From Capra hircus (Eukaryota > Chordata > Mammalia > Artiodactyla > Bovidae), in assembly GCF_001704415.2 (NCBI RefSeq), contig NC_030813.1, positions 14,960,001-15,024,000 on the forward strand: a stretch of 64,000 nt of DNA, given 5' to 3'. The translations under genes and the position numbers were made by a program. Under the pieces are notes generated by a model, which did no database searches, was not told the DNA's origin, and saw only the letters and a program-made list of their open reading frames with translations. Within the stretch, counting starts at the first letter, position 1. Every line of letters starts with the position of its first letter. Below are positions 21,285 to 31,837 of the stretch, one piece after another.

Positions 21285-22310
21285 ATATCTCTTTAAAATT
21301 TTATTTTTAGTTCTGGTAAACTACATATAAAATAAAATTTATCATCGTAACAATTTTTGAATGTACAGTCCAGCGGCATTAAGTACATTCACCTTGTTGT
21401 ACAACTATCACCATCCATCTCTAGAACTTTTTCAGCTTGCTATATTGAAACTTTGTAACCACGAAACAATAACTCCTCATTCTCCCTTTCCTCAGCCCTT
21501 GGCAGACATTATTCTAATTTCTGTGTCCATGAATTTGACTAAATTTGACTACCCTACCTTCCCTCCCACATATAAGTGAAACTATACTGCATGTGTCCCT
21601 TTATGACTGGCTTATTTTGTTAGCTGACTATCCTCAAGGTGGACCTATGTTATACCTATGTTATAGTATGATCAGAGTTTTCTCCTTTCTCAAGGTTGCA
21701 TAATATTCTATTTTATATATATGATGTGTGTATACACACACACACACACCACATTTTGTTTATCTTTTAAGCAATGGAGATATGGGTTGCTTACATCTTT
21801 TGGCTATTGGGAATAACGCTGCTATGAACATGGATGTAAAAATATCTTCAAGATCCTGCCTTCAGTTCTTTTGGGTAGATACCCAGAAGGGGATTTTCTG
21901 GATCCTATGGTAGTTCTATTTTTAATTTCCTGAGGAACTGTCATACTATTTTCCACAGTAGCTGCACCATTTTATTTCCACCAACAGTGTACAAGAGTTC
22001 CAATTTCTCCACATCCTCACCTGCACCTGTTTTGTATTTTTGTGATATAGCCATCCAAACTGGGGCTTCCCTGGTGGCTAAGGCAGTAAAGAATCCACCT
22101 GCCAACACAGAAGACCCAGGTTCAATCCCTGGGTCAGGAAGATCCCCTGGAGAAGGGAATGGCAACCCACTCCAATATTCTTGCCTGGGAAATCCCATGG
22201 ACAGAGGAGCCTGGTGGGCTACAGTCCATAGGGTCACAAAGAGTCAGACATGACTTAGTGACACTTTCAAAGGGTATGAGGTGATGGTAACAAGTCAATT
22301 TTTATAGCAT
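21285..22310 (-). repeat. Old L1 (L1M) 3' part, antisense
   Basis: Reversed L1 text in order: ACATATAAAATAAAATTTAT, CAACTATCACCATCCATCTC, TTGGCTATTGGGAATAACGC TGC, GGTAGATACCCAGAAGGGGA, GGTAGTTCTATTTTTAATTTC, TTTCCACAGTAGCTGCACC and CAACAGTGTACAAGAGTTCC. It is split by a Bov-tA at 22062-22263, and the L1 resumes at about 22271 with GGGTATGAGGTGATGG. A (CA)n tract sits at 21733-21750. Confidence 0.82.
22062..22263 (+). mobile_element. Bov-tA SINE, sense, inside L1
   Basis: Complete: head GGCTTCCCTGGTGGCTAAGG, B-box GGTTCAATCCCTGGGTCAGG, Bov-A body, and end GAGTCAGACATGACTTAGTG. The disrupted L1 sequence continues on both sides, which dates the SINE as younger. Confidence 0.92.
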
Positions 22311-23095
22311 TAAAAATATTTGCAAACTGATAGTCTTTGCCATTACCTAAGTACCCAAGCTGACCATGTCTCCACAAATATCAGAAAAGAATTTGGTTTC
22401 ACAAAGATTAGATATTTTAGTCTTAGCCTAATGTTCTAAAAAAAATTTTTTTTTTACTGTCTGGAGGGAAATACCAAGGATAAGTAAAAGACAAGTGAAA
22501 AGGACAATGAAAAAATAAACTTATAAAATTTTAGGTGGTTTGAGACTGATGAAAAGCTTAATTAAAATTAAGCACCAAACAATTTGTCTTTTTGATCAGT
22601 AAAAGGTGAAATTTTAGTAACTTTATATCAGATATCTTGAGGTTATTTTTCTTCTGTAATTTTATTTTGCAGCAACCTGAGGACTGTTACTCAACTGCAA
22701 TAATTGGAATATTGCTGCTATTTTGAAGATTATTTTTAATATTTTAGTAGGTGGTTATTTTCCTTTTATCATGGATTGTTAAAAGTGTCGCATACTTGAG
22801 AGTGATCTTATTACATTCTAAGGCCAGCTCTTTTTCCCCAAGAGTAATAGTCAATAATTGTATAAAGCTAGTCAACAGAAAAACAGGATTCACTTAAGAG
22901 AATTTGTTTTTCAGTTAGCTTTGCAGGGACACACTTATTCCACTGAGAATAGGATACCTGCGCTGACATCCACTCAGAGAAATAATAACTTGCCAAATCC
23001 TACTTATCAGCGTGTCCCCTTTTCTCAATTAATTCAAGATTTCCAGTTTGTTTACTTTCATCTCCAAAATAGCAACAACTTCCTTTAATATTTCA
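22311..23095. other. Unassigned AT-rich sequence
   Basis: No recognised repeat or exon. It is the left part of a 2.6 kb interval without young insertions. Confidence 0.4.
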
Positions 23096-23099
23096 GACA

Positions 23100-23720
23100 G
23101 TCTGGCATTTAAGTAACTGATTGATGAACGTTCAATTGCACTCAGAAGGCGACAGCAGTTCTCATCATCCGTAATTCATTAGCATAGAATGGAAATGCTG
23201 TGCCAATCAAATTAAAGTTGCATGTGATAAGAGCTCTTCGTGATTGATTGAAACTCCCCCTCACCCCCACAACTGTTGTAACTGCATTTGATCGAAAGCG
23301 GTTCTCTGCCTGCACCCAAATTACTTTCACTTCTTCTCCCTTCTCCAATGTGTCACATTCGTATTCTGTACCTAAACAGCAATGGGCATCATTTCTCTGC
23401 CAATCTTGCTTGCAACTCATGGTTTTGTTTTTCTCTCCTTTGTCATTTTGCATTATTTATTCCTGGGCTCCAGCAAAATATTGGAATGTGTAGCACATGG
23501 GAACAGAAAGAAAGGATATTCCTTTTCAGAATTCATGTTGTATATACTTAAATACTTTTGGCTTTAAGAAGCTGCCATACCGAACTTGGAGCTATTTGCA
23601 TATATACTAACCCACTACATACCAGATGGCATGATGCCTCTGCGTGGAGGATAATCACCAAAAGTCCATATCCGTGTTTTCAGAAAGGCATAAAAATATG
23701 ATTTATATACATTTTTTGTT
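23100..23720. other. Candidate conserved non-coding element cluster
   Basis: Two perfect PBX-HOX type sites TGATTGAT (23118-23125 and 23241-23248), scattered retained CpGs (GAACGTTC, GGCGAC, TTCGTG, GATCGAAAGCGG, ATTCGTATT) and no repeat identity. Several long overlapping open frames occur here on both strands (103, 87, 81 codons), but with no protein motif. This can happen in constrained, stop-poor DNA. A developmental enhancer is the favoured but unproven reading. Confidence 0.33.
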
Positions 23721-24209
23721 GCGCTTTTTTAAACAAGGGTTAAGTAACAAAATAAAACATGTCACATTTTGTTTATACTTTTAGGCCTCACAGCCGAATA
23801 TGTCTTTAGTCTGCAAACATTTAAAATTTTTAACTTCAACATTTCACCACAGAAGACATCTGAAGGTTATCCTCTTCCCTTTAGTCTAATAAATTCTATA
23901 ACTCAGAGCTTGATCAAAGCACTCCTCTCTTAACTCTAACAATGTAAAGAAAGAAAATTTTAAATTGAAGTCATTTAGAATACCTCAGTAGTTAAAATGG
24001 TTTTCATAGAAACAATCAAACCTTCTTTAAAGTTGCAATTAATTCTTAGTTAGGGGAAAAATTCCATATGGAATAAAATTCTCTTTGGAAATCATGTGTT
24101 TGCATTCCTGCTGTATGATTATTCTTACCACACCAGAAACTTCTTAATTAATTGCACTCTTCATGGCTACACTGAAACAGATGTAAATAAGTGCTTTTTA
24201 TAACGATTA

Positions 24210-24425
24210 ACTTTCACAACAGGCTTCCTCACAAGAACTGTGCAGTTGGATTGTTGAGTGGCCGCTGAGGCCATGGGCAGCTGGGGGTGGCTCCCCAGCT
24301 CGGCCTGGGGGGCGCCCTCTCATTTGCATAGGCAGTTTGTTCTAAATCCAGCAGATGGACAGAAAGACATGTGCAAACGAAAAAACTCTGGAGGTGCCTG
24401 TGTTGAACAGCAAATGGACTTACAT
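24210..24425. other. Candidate regulatory segment with POU octamer
   Basis: A local GC-rich peak (GGCTCCCCAGCTCGGCCTGG then GGGGCGCCCTCT) in AT-rich DNA, followed at once by a perfect octamer ATTTGCAT (24322-24329). A reversed AGAGGGCGCC matches the core of a CTCF site, but the rest of the CTCF motif fits poorly. No repeat identity. Confidence 0.27.
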
Positions 24426-24955
24426 GTTGAGTTTTGAGTGGTGATTATATAATTAGTGCTCTAAGTTGGGAGAACCCACCCTGCACTAACTTGCTTTTAT
24501 TTTGCTTTTTTTTTTTTAAGTTGGCAAGAAAACAAGACTACTGAGAATTTAGACCAATGAAAAATGTAACAGTGAGAGAAATTAGAGTAGGAAGAACTAA
24601 TAAAAGCAAAATACAGGACAAGGTCTTGTAAGGAGTCCAAGAAGAGTTGCCCTGGCGGGCTGCCAGTCCTTATTGATTTGAGGGATGTAATTCATTACAG
24701 AGGGAGCACGTATGTGTCTTCTAGGAACTCCAGCGCTCAGTATGGTGGAAAGGAAGGGAGCGAGCCCATCTGTGTGCACTCTAATAGCAGAGTATTAATT
24801 TCAAGTAGTCTTGTTAACATGCTTTTTGAGGCTGCTTGGAAAAAAAATAGCCAAAATGTTACAACTACCCAAATGTGCATATTCTGTGCCTGACATTCTC
24901 TCAAGGACATGTGTACTGCCTCCTTGCAGTAGGTTTTTCGCCATAAATTTTCTTC
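24426..24955. other. Unassigned sequence
   Basis: No gene or repeat recognised. Opposed short frames at 24597-24992 are shadows of each other. Confidence 0.4.
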
Positions 24956-24959
24956 TTTT

Positions 24960-25240
24960 CCCCAGATCTATTGAGGTATAACTGACAGACAAAATTGTAA
25001 GATATTTAAAGTATACAATGTGATCATCTGACGTATGTATACACTGTAAAAGGATTTCCCCCCATAGATATCAAGAACATTAATACATCCATCACCTCAT
25101 ACAAGCCACTTTTTCTTTTCTTTTTTTTTTTTTTTTTTTTTTTGGTGAGAACATGTAAGCTCTATTCTCTTAGCAAATTCAACTATACAATAGTGTTGTT
25201 AATGCTAGTCACCATGTTATATAGGAGTCCTCAAACTTGC
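24960..25240 (-). repeat. Old L1 (L1M) 3' UTR, antisense
   Basis: ATCTATTGAGGTATAACTGA, then AGTATACAATGTGATCATCT, ATCACCTCATACAAGCCAC, GGTGAGAACATGTAAGCTCT and CTAGTCACCATGTTATATAG follow the reversed L1M 3' UTR order. An expanded T-run (25120-25143) lies inside. No TSD was sought because of age. Confidence 0.78.
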
Positions 25241-25650
25241 CGTTGTGAAGTTCCTTTTAAATTAGCAGGCCACCCTATAATCTGAGTGAATCTGAGAGGG
25301 AGAGCTCCCGTTAAGTCAGGGAGTGTCACAGAGCCAAGGGGGGATCTACAAGTGACCAGATGAAATCAGACTTGAAGCTGGGCGTTTTTGATAAACCAGG
25401 TAAGTTTTATTCTAGAGAGAAGATTCTCTCATGGGAAAAGGAAGACCATCAGAAGCAATCAACACATATCAATGACAGAGACCAGATGAAGTCTAATCTG
25501 TGAGAAGTTAGACCCTGTGCCATGAAAGAATTCACCATGATTCCGCTCTCAGGCTTTAGTCAATGTGTGCTTCTTCACAAGAGTCCCCATCGTGATCTCA
25601 CGAGGGCTGTCTAATGGTGCTTTCGGAGGCCTGTTCAGCTTTGCCATCAA
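25241..25650. other. Unassigned sequence
   Basis: No family recognised. The text has an LTR-like look (purine-rich, GGGAGAGCTCCC) but I cannot support a call. Confidence 0.35.
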
Positions 25651-25654
25651 ACAA

Positions 25655-25885
25655 TAATATCAATAATAACAATTACTTGGTGCCATATATTATGTACTTT
25701 ACATAATTTTCCTAGTCCCCCAGATAATTCTGCAATCTGGGTATTATCTCCATTTTAAAAATTAAAACCTGGGGATCAGAGAGGTTAAGTAACATGTCCA
25801 AAGTCACACAGCTAGCTATCATGGAAGCGGAATCCAAATTCAGAGCTGCCTGGCCCCAAAGACTAAGCTCTATTTACTCTCCCCT
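25655..25885 (+). repeat. MIR SINE, sense
   Basis: Nearly complete MIR order: AATAACAATTACTTGGTGCC, TATTATCTCCATTTTAAAAA, GATCAGAGAGGTTAAGTAAC, CCAAAGTCACACAGCTAGCT and GAATCCAAATTCAGAGCTGCC. One of the clearer MIR copies in the window. Confidence 0.9.
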
Positions 25886-26287
25886 GCTTCAGTGAGACCC
25901 CTTCATCCCACTCTCTAGGCAACATGGGCAAACCCAAGATGTCTCTTGAGTTGTAGGGTACCATACCCTCTGAACAGCCCTTCCCACATCTCCTTTTTGT
26001 AAAGGTCTCTTGTTTTTACTTAAGTAAAGCCAAAGGACAGCCTTTCTCTTTTATAACCATCCATAAAATGAGACTAATCCAGCCTCACAGGATTTATAAC
26101 TCTGATTTAAGGAATGGGACCAAAGTCCAAATACAGACGTGGAAATGATCATTCTCACACCTATTATGTATGAGGAGCTTTTGACACAAGCACACAAAGT
26201 GAAGCTTCCATCTGTTTCTAAGCCTTCCCATCTTTCACGTAGGTCTTCTGAGTTCAGAGCCATAATTCCCAGTTTTAAGGTATATTG

Positions 26288-26289
<2 letters not shown>

Positions 26290-26326
<37 letters not shown>
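26290..26326. repeat. (CA)n microsatellite
   Basis: About 18 uninterrupted CA units, the longest pure dinucleotide array in the window. The frames through it encode His/Thr or Cys/Val runs and are artefacts. Confidence 0.95.
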
Positions 26327-26328
<2 letters not shown>

Positions 26329-26339
26329 TCTCTTCCTAA

Positions 26340-27100
26340 ATTTATCTATTGGTCCTCTTTCTTTCCACATGTATGTCACTGGAGGATTTAGAATATTAGT
26401 GGTACCCAATAACTATTTATTATCATTAATTAGCTGAATGCCTCAAGAAAGCCTAATGAAAAGGAAAAAAAGAGTTTGGTTTAAGAAAACATATGATTAG
26501 GCCCCCCGCTAACATCCTCTTTTTGATTACAGAACTTGCCTTTTAGACTTACTGAGAAACTGCACTCCCATTGCTGTATTTCCTCTATCCAAACTGTTCT
26601 CTCTGTTAAAGAGAAAGGCTGTTAGAAGAAATGAGTATAAATTAGAATCAAACATGAATTCCCCACATTGTATCAAACTCAAACTCTGTGACTTAACCTT
26701 TAAATTGTCTTCCTTGGGATTTGCCTCCTTCCCTCACCCTTTAGGCGGCAGTTTCTCCCCAAACCTTTTAGCTCCTCACCTCCAACTTACTTAGGAAAAG
26801 GGGAACTGCTAAGAGCTGTTCTGCTTTCCTGGGATTTGTATTTAGAAGATTCCCTTTCACTATCTGATAGCCTCAGAGGTGAAACGGCTGTTACACACCA
26901 CTCATCACCAACAGTGTCAGAAGTTGTATCAGCATCTTCAAAAAGAAAGTCATTACATTTTCAGTTAAAAATAACCATATTCTAAGCTTACCTCTAGTCT
27001 CTGCACAGCTTTTTATAAGTTAAAGTCAAACTGTATCTTTAACCTGTGTTTGACATGCTCAGTAATTCCTATCAGGTGTCAGACACCTTGTTTTATTTCA
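26340..27100. other. Unassigned sequence
   Basis: No repeat or exon recognised. Confidence 0.4.
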
Positions 27101-27108
27101 AGAAGCTA

Positions 27109-27150
27109 GGACACGACTGAAGCGACTTAGCAGAAGCAGCAGCAGCGACT
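27109..27150 (+). mobile_element. BOV-A2 3' terminal fragment, sense
   Basis: About 40 bp identical in type to the end of BOV-A2 (GACACGACTGAAGCGACTTA, then a CAG-like tail) with no Bov-A body. AGAAGC occurs on both sides (AAGAAGCTAG and CTAGAAGCGG), a possible short TSD. It looks like an extreme 5' truncation. Confidence 0.65.
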
Positions 27151-27320
27151 CCCTAGAAGCGGTCAAACCAGAAATGTCTTACGATTTTGCTTGGCTCGCA
27201 TCCCAAGGTATTATTCTTACCCCTGATAGATCTTTCACCACAAAAATATGCATTAAGCCACATTTACCTTAGTACTTAGTACTGTGGCTATTTGATTTGC
27301 TTAAGATTAATAGAGTTCTT

Positions 27321-27595
27321 GGAGAAGGTGATGGCACCCCACTCCCATACTCTTGCCTGGAAAATCCCATGGACGGAGGAGCCTGGTGGGCTGCAGTCCA
27401 TGGGATCGTGAAGAATCGGGCACGACTGAGCGACTTCCCTTTCACTTTTCACTTTCCTGCATTGGAGAAGGAAATGGCAACCCACTCCAGTGTTCTTGCC
27501 TGGAGAATTCCAGGGATGCGGGAGCCTGGTGGGCTGCCGTCTATGGGGTCGCACAGAGTTGGACATGACTGAAGCGACTTAGCAACAGCAGCAGC
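27321..27595 (+). mobile_element. BOV-A2 dimer, sense
   Basis: Two Bov-A units in tandem. Unit 1 starts GGAGAAGGTGATGGCACCCC and is joined by CTTTCACTTTTCACTTTCCT to unit 2, GGAGAAGGAAATGGCAACCC, which ends GACTGAAGCGACTTAGCAAC plus a short CAG tail. AATAGAGTT lies upstream (27309) and AATAGTGTT downstream (27596). A further monomer follows directly. Confidence 0.92.
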
Positions 27596-27607
27596 AATAG
27601 TGTTCCC

Positions 27608-27747
27608 GGAGAAGGCAATGGCAACCCACTCCAGTGTTCTTGCCTGGAGAATCCCAGGGACAGAGAAGCCTGGTAGGTTGCCGTCTATGGGTCTCACTGA
27701 GTCAAACATGACTGAAGCAACTTAGCAGCAGCAGCAGCAGCAGCAGC
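27608..27747 (+). mobile_element. BOV-A2 monomer, sense
   Basis: One Bov-A unit, GGAGAAGGCAATGGCAACCC to TGACTGAAGCAACTTAGCAG, with a tail of about seven CAG units. It is flanked by AATAGTGTTCC (27596) and AATAGTGTTTC (27748), a TSD shared with the preceding dimer. Confidence 0.92.
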
Positions 27748-27757
27748 AATAGTGTTT

Positions 27758-28835
27758 CAATTTATGTAATAAAGCGCAGCAGGATAAAAACACCAACACA
27801 GAACAATTATGGTAAATGTAAGGAGAGTTTTCTGGTACAGATATCATGTGATGCTGAGACTTCTTCTAGACCTAATAGCATCAAGAAGGTTAGGGGGAGT
27901 AGAGCTACTTCTGACTTGTCCTTTAGGGCATAAAAATTATGACTGGGGCCTCTGTGAATCGACTTGATTTCGAAAGATCTAAAGAGCAGAGGGAGAAGTG
28001 AAGATGGCCTTTTGTTTATAGAAGCACACTCTCCAGTCCTGAGTAACTGTATGGGGGAGGGGTAGAACAAAGTATGGTTTTAATTCTGCCCTGGATCAAA
28101 CTCTGAATAAAGTGGCCTGGCTCACTGCCAACACATATTCTTTGGTTCAGCAAGTCCTCTGAGCCTGGGCCAGAGAGGGTTCTAACCCTAGGTTTCTAAA
28201 CAAGTGGGTCAAGATAAAATGTATCAAATATCTCATATAAATTAAAAATTGATCATTATCTGTCTGGAAGAACTATCCTAGAATATCTTTTCTTAATTTT
28301 TCTTTCTCATTTTCTTTATTTTACACACCTTACTTCAAAGAAATATGTGCAATAATTCTGCGATCTTGCACAGGGAACCTAGAAGTGCACTCATCTTTAT
28401 TTTATCTATGCATTTCATTAATGTAAAGCAAATTTCTCAACTCCTTTGTAAGTTTCAGATGGATTTATAAGGAAGAGTATTATTTGGAAGCTGTTCATAG
28501 ATTCTATTTATAGTTACCCAATTGAACTAACAGACCTCAGCAAACAAATCAAGTTATCATCATCACCCTGTGACTTTAAGAGTGAGCGTTTTGAGTGGAT
28601 TTGTATCAAGTTGTTAATGAGAGCTAGAGCAGTGGCTTATTTCACTGGATTTTCACTTCTTGAGACATGGAATCATGTACTGAATAAATCAAGTGCAAAT
28701 GGCTGCATCTCAGCCTCCAGTGATGTACACTAGAAAGTAACTGTGTACTTTCTAATACAATCAGCAATCTCCAGGATGGTGGCCTAGGAACCCAGAATAG
28801 ACGGAGGGCTACTAGCCAGCTTTGAAGGGGATCCG
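27758..28835. other. Unassigned sequence
   Basis: About 1.1 kb without recognised repeats or exons. Confidence 0.4.
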
Positions 28836-28845
28836 TATGAAAAGG

Positions 28846-29049
28846 GACTTCCCTGATGGTTCAGTTGGCGAAGAATCCGCCTGCAGTGCAGGAGACCCGG
28901 GTTCAATCCCTGGGTTGGGAAGATTCCCTGGAGAAGGGAATTGCAACCCACTCCAGCATTCTTGCTTGGAAAATTTCACGGATAGACCATGGGGTCGCAA
29001 AGAGTCAGACGTGACTGAGCGACTAACACTTTCACTTTCTTTCACTTCA
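28846..29049 (+). mobile_element. Bov-tA SINE, sense, internal deletion
   Basis: Head GACTTCCCTGATGGTTCAGT, B-box GGTTCAATCCCTGGGTTGGG, Bov-A body, end GACTGAGCGACTAACACTTT. About 25 bp between GATAG and ACCATGGGG (the usual GGAGCCTGGTGGGCTACAGT part) is deleted. A perfect 10 bp TSD TATGAAAAGG lies at 28836-28845 and 29050-29059. Confidence 0.93.
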
Positions 29050-29204
29050 TATGAAAAGGATTCAGGAACTTCATCCAAGTGAAAAGAAGGCATCAGGAGA
29101 CAAAATACCTTGTCCTATGTCAAGGTCAGAGCTATCTGGCGAATACCCAGCCTTTTCAGCATTCTGTCTCCCAGAAGTACTCTCTGGTATTACCTGCTAT
29201 TCTT

Positions 29205-29463
29205 GCTGCTGTTAAGTCACTTCAGTCGTGCCCGACTCTGTGTGACCCCAAAGACGGCAGCCCACCAGGCTCCCCCGTCCCTGGAATTCTCCAGGCAAGA
29301 ACACTGGAGTGGGTTGCCGTCTCCTTCTCCAATGCATGAACAGTGAAAAGTGAAAGTGAAGTCGCTCAGTCGTGTCCGACTCTTCGCGACCCCATGGACT
29401 GCAGCCCACCAGGCTCCCCCGTCCATGGGATTTTCCAGGCGAGAGTCCTGGAGTGGGGTGCCG
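29205..29463 (-). mobile_element. BOV-A2 dimer, antisense
   Basis: Starts TGCTGTTAAGTCACTTCAGT, has both Bov-A units joined by GTGAAAAGTGAAAGTGAAGTCG, and ends GGAGTGGGGTGCCG just short of the canonical end. The overlapping 65- to 95-codon frames are the standard Bov-A frames and are not proteins. Confidence 0.92.
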
Positions 29464-29469
29464 TACAGG

Positions 29470-30220
29470 GCTCTATGAAGGTTTACCAATTGTAGGCCAG
29501 GCACAAATGTGACACAGACAGGCAGTTCCTGTCCTCATGGCATTTAGAATTCAAGAAGCCTATGAGGAAACGTCAGAAATCTCCTTATACCACCAAACAA
29601 AAGGAGTAGACGACCAGCCCAACAACTCTACCACAGTGAAACATAGTCATGAAGTATGACCTGCTCAAGTGCTTGCTTAAAACGAACCCAAGCTCAGAAT
29701 CAGGTTTAAGAACAAGAAAGGCTGTGTGAAAGTGAGAAAAGAAACCCTTGCACCTGACTGACTTTCATCCACTTGAGTCACCACTACATTGACACATGCT
29801 GGTTAAAGATAAACGAAATTACAAAACTTGTAAAAGGCTTAGTGCCTGGTGCATAATAAGCTCTGAAGTGTTATCAGAAAGAAAATCAGAAGGAGCTTAG
29901 GAATGGGAAACATTGTCTATCAAAGAGGATATACATGTTTTTCAGCATATATAAAATTAAATTTCTACCACAAACGAGAACCTCTCAGAGATATACGGAG
30001 TCCTGAATACCTTCACAACACAACAAGGACTCGTTGGGACTTTATAAGAAAGGATTAGGAACATTTTGTTTATTTTTTAAAAGACTGCCCTTAGGGGAGG
30101 CCTAGAGGTAAATATGAGGCTTATAGGTTTGGGCTGATCCTCCCCAAATTTGGGGGTTTTTGTTTAATGTAAGTCATCTTGAATTTTAAACCGGCTATTC
30201 CGGACTGTTCCCTTAACTAA
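29470..30220. other. Unassigned sequence
   Basis: No family recognised. A 14 bp perfect palindrome CCCCAAATTTGGGG lies at 30142-30155. Confidence 0.4.
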
Positions 30221-30224
30221 AACA

Positions 30225-30640
30225 AGACGGCCCCCTACCTTCGCTGAGAGATCTCAGAATCCCAGAAGTCTGGCAGCCTCCACTAAGCCAGCTGCTGTTT
30301 GCAGGATTCTGATGATCTGGGACTTCCCAGGTGTCAGAAGCAAACAATAGATCACAGCTGGCATTAATTGGCAGCACCCTGGTTGGCAGTCTCAGCAGAG
30401 AAAGGCCAAACACTGAACAGGCCACAGAGAGAGGACTCCCCTCACTCAGCTAATATTAATTGAAATGTCTTCGTGGAATGCTGTTTTGCACATTGCAATG
30501 AAAACAGTTTGTTTTTAGGATTTAAACATCCCTCTGCTGTGTTTGCAATCTGAACACTACAGCATGTGTTAAAACATCAGATCCAGGGAGGCAAACGGAC
30601 TATAAACAGAGTCGTTTAGGAGCTGGGGGTGGGGAAGCTG
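30225..30640. other. Candidate conserved non-coding element
   Basis: A non-repeat segment with two E-boxes CAGCTG, two NFI-type half sites TTGGCAG spaced 15 bp apart (around 30369 and 30384), GGCATTAATTGG, ACAAT SOX-like sites and TAATATTAATTG. CpG content is modest. The motif density is suggestive only. Confidence 0.23.
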
Positions 30641-31673
30641 TGTCTTTCTTTGGCAATTTTCAAGCTCAGTGAAGGGTACAGGAGTGATATTGCGGCACAA
30701 GCAAGGGAAACGAAAGATATTTAAACTTCAGAGGATTTTTTTTTCACGGAGTGGGTTGTTGGTAAGAACCTTAGAAGAGGAAAAAATGATTTAAATCCAT
30801 AAGATTTCCTCTTGATACTGCCCCTGTTAAAATCCTAGGCCATCATGCTAATTGTTATCCTGGTTATGTAGGGCAAGGGTCTCTATCCTTCTAGTTAAAA
30901 GATACCTAGGAATGTGGTTTGCAGCCAGGAGTATAGATTAGTATGCTAATGTTGTTCTATGGTAGCATTGTTAAATAAGCCCGAGATATCTCTGGAATCA
31001 GACAGAGCACATTATGCCAGCCCCTGTGTATCATTTAGGATTATACACGGACTGTTAAGAAGACAGAACAATGCCTCACATTTCTCCGTGTTGGTGTCAT
31101 CGCCCCTTCGTATCTGGGAACAACACCCATATCTTGTCCTCAGCTACTGACATTTGTCATAAATTCCAGTTGACTTTTTGCCAGAAGAGCTTCAGGATGA
31201 TTTTTTTTTTTAATCTTTCCACAATCTTCAGCATGATTCATTTCGGAAGTATTGAATCTTTGGGGCCTGGATATTCCAGGAAATGATCAAGAAGCAAGAA
31301 AATCAGTCCTTACTTGGGGAATCCAAAGATAATTTTGTGAAACCAGTAGATGCTCTGGAAGACTATGAAAACTTGCTGGTAGGAACTGAATACATCAGGG
31401 CTCAAGAGGTAAAAGTAATAATGATAATAATAAGGCAAAGATATCTATGCAGTTTAGCCATCAAAGGCTTTATGTAGAACATAAATCTGGAATTGTGTTT
31501 TGAAGAATATGTGGACTTGGATCAAAAAATAAGTATTTTAGATGGAAAAAAAAAAAGAGAGAGAGAGAGAAGGAAAAAGTGATAAATAAGAAGGCCATAA
31601 GAAGAAAAACAAAGTATGCCGACAAAGAGTACTCCAGACATTTTGTACAAAACAGAAGGAGCAGAACTGTGGT
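30641..31673. other. Unassigned sequence, (GA)n tract at its end
   Basis: No repeat or exon recognised apart from a purine A/GA tract at 31545-31571. Short frames at 30959-31477 have no motif. Confidence 0.4.
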
Positions 31674-31837
31674 TATACTGGTTCAGTGCAGTTCAGTTAA
31701 GTCGATATTCATGTTCGACCCTTTGCAACCCCATGGACCACAGCACGCCAGGCCTCCCTGTCCACCACCAAACTACAGAGTTTACTCAAATTCATGTCCA
31801 TTGAGTCGGTGATGCCATCCAACCACCTCATCCTCTG

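Noticed and set aside
23142..23453. A 103-codon minus-strand frame with overlapping plus-strand frames, possible exon
   Set aside because: No recognisable domain, no supporting splice sites, and openness on several frames at once. A constrained non-coding segment fits better.
24301..24330. A strong CTCF site
   Set aside because: Only the AGAGGGCGCC core fits. The upstream half of the motif does not, so it is mentioned only as a possibility.
27288..27709. Repeated frames with 'LQSCPTLCDPIDGSPPGS' and 'LEKEMATHSSVLAWRIPG' motifs at many loci
   Set aside because: These are translations of Bov-A units and recur wherever Bov-tA or BOV-A2 occurs. They are not a protein family.
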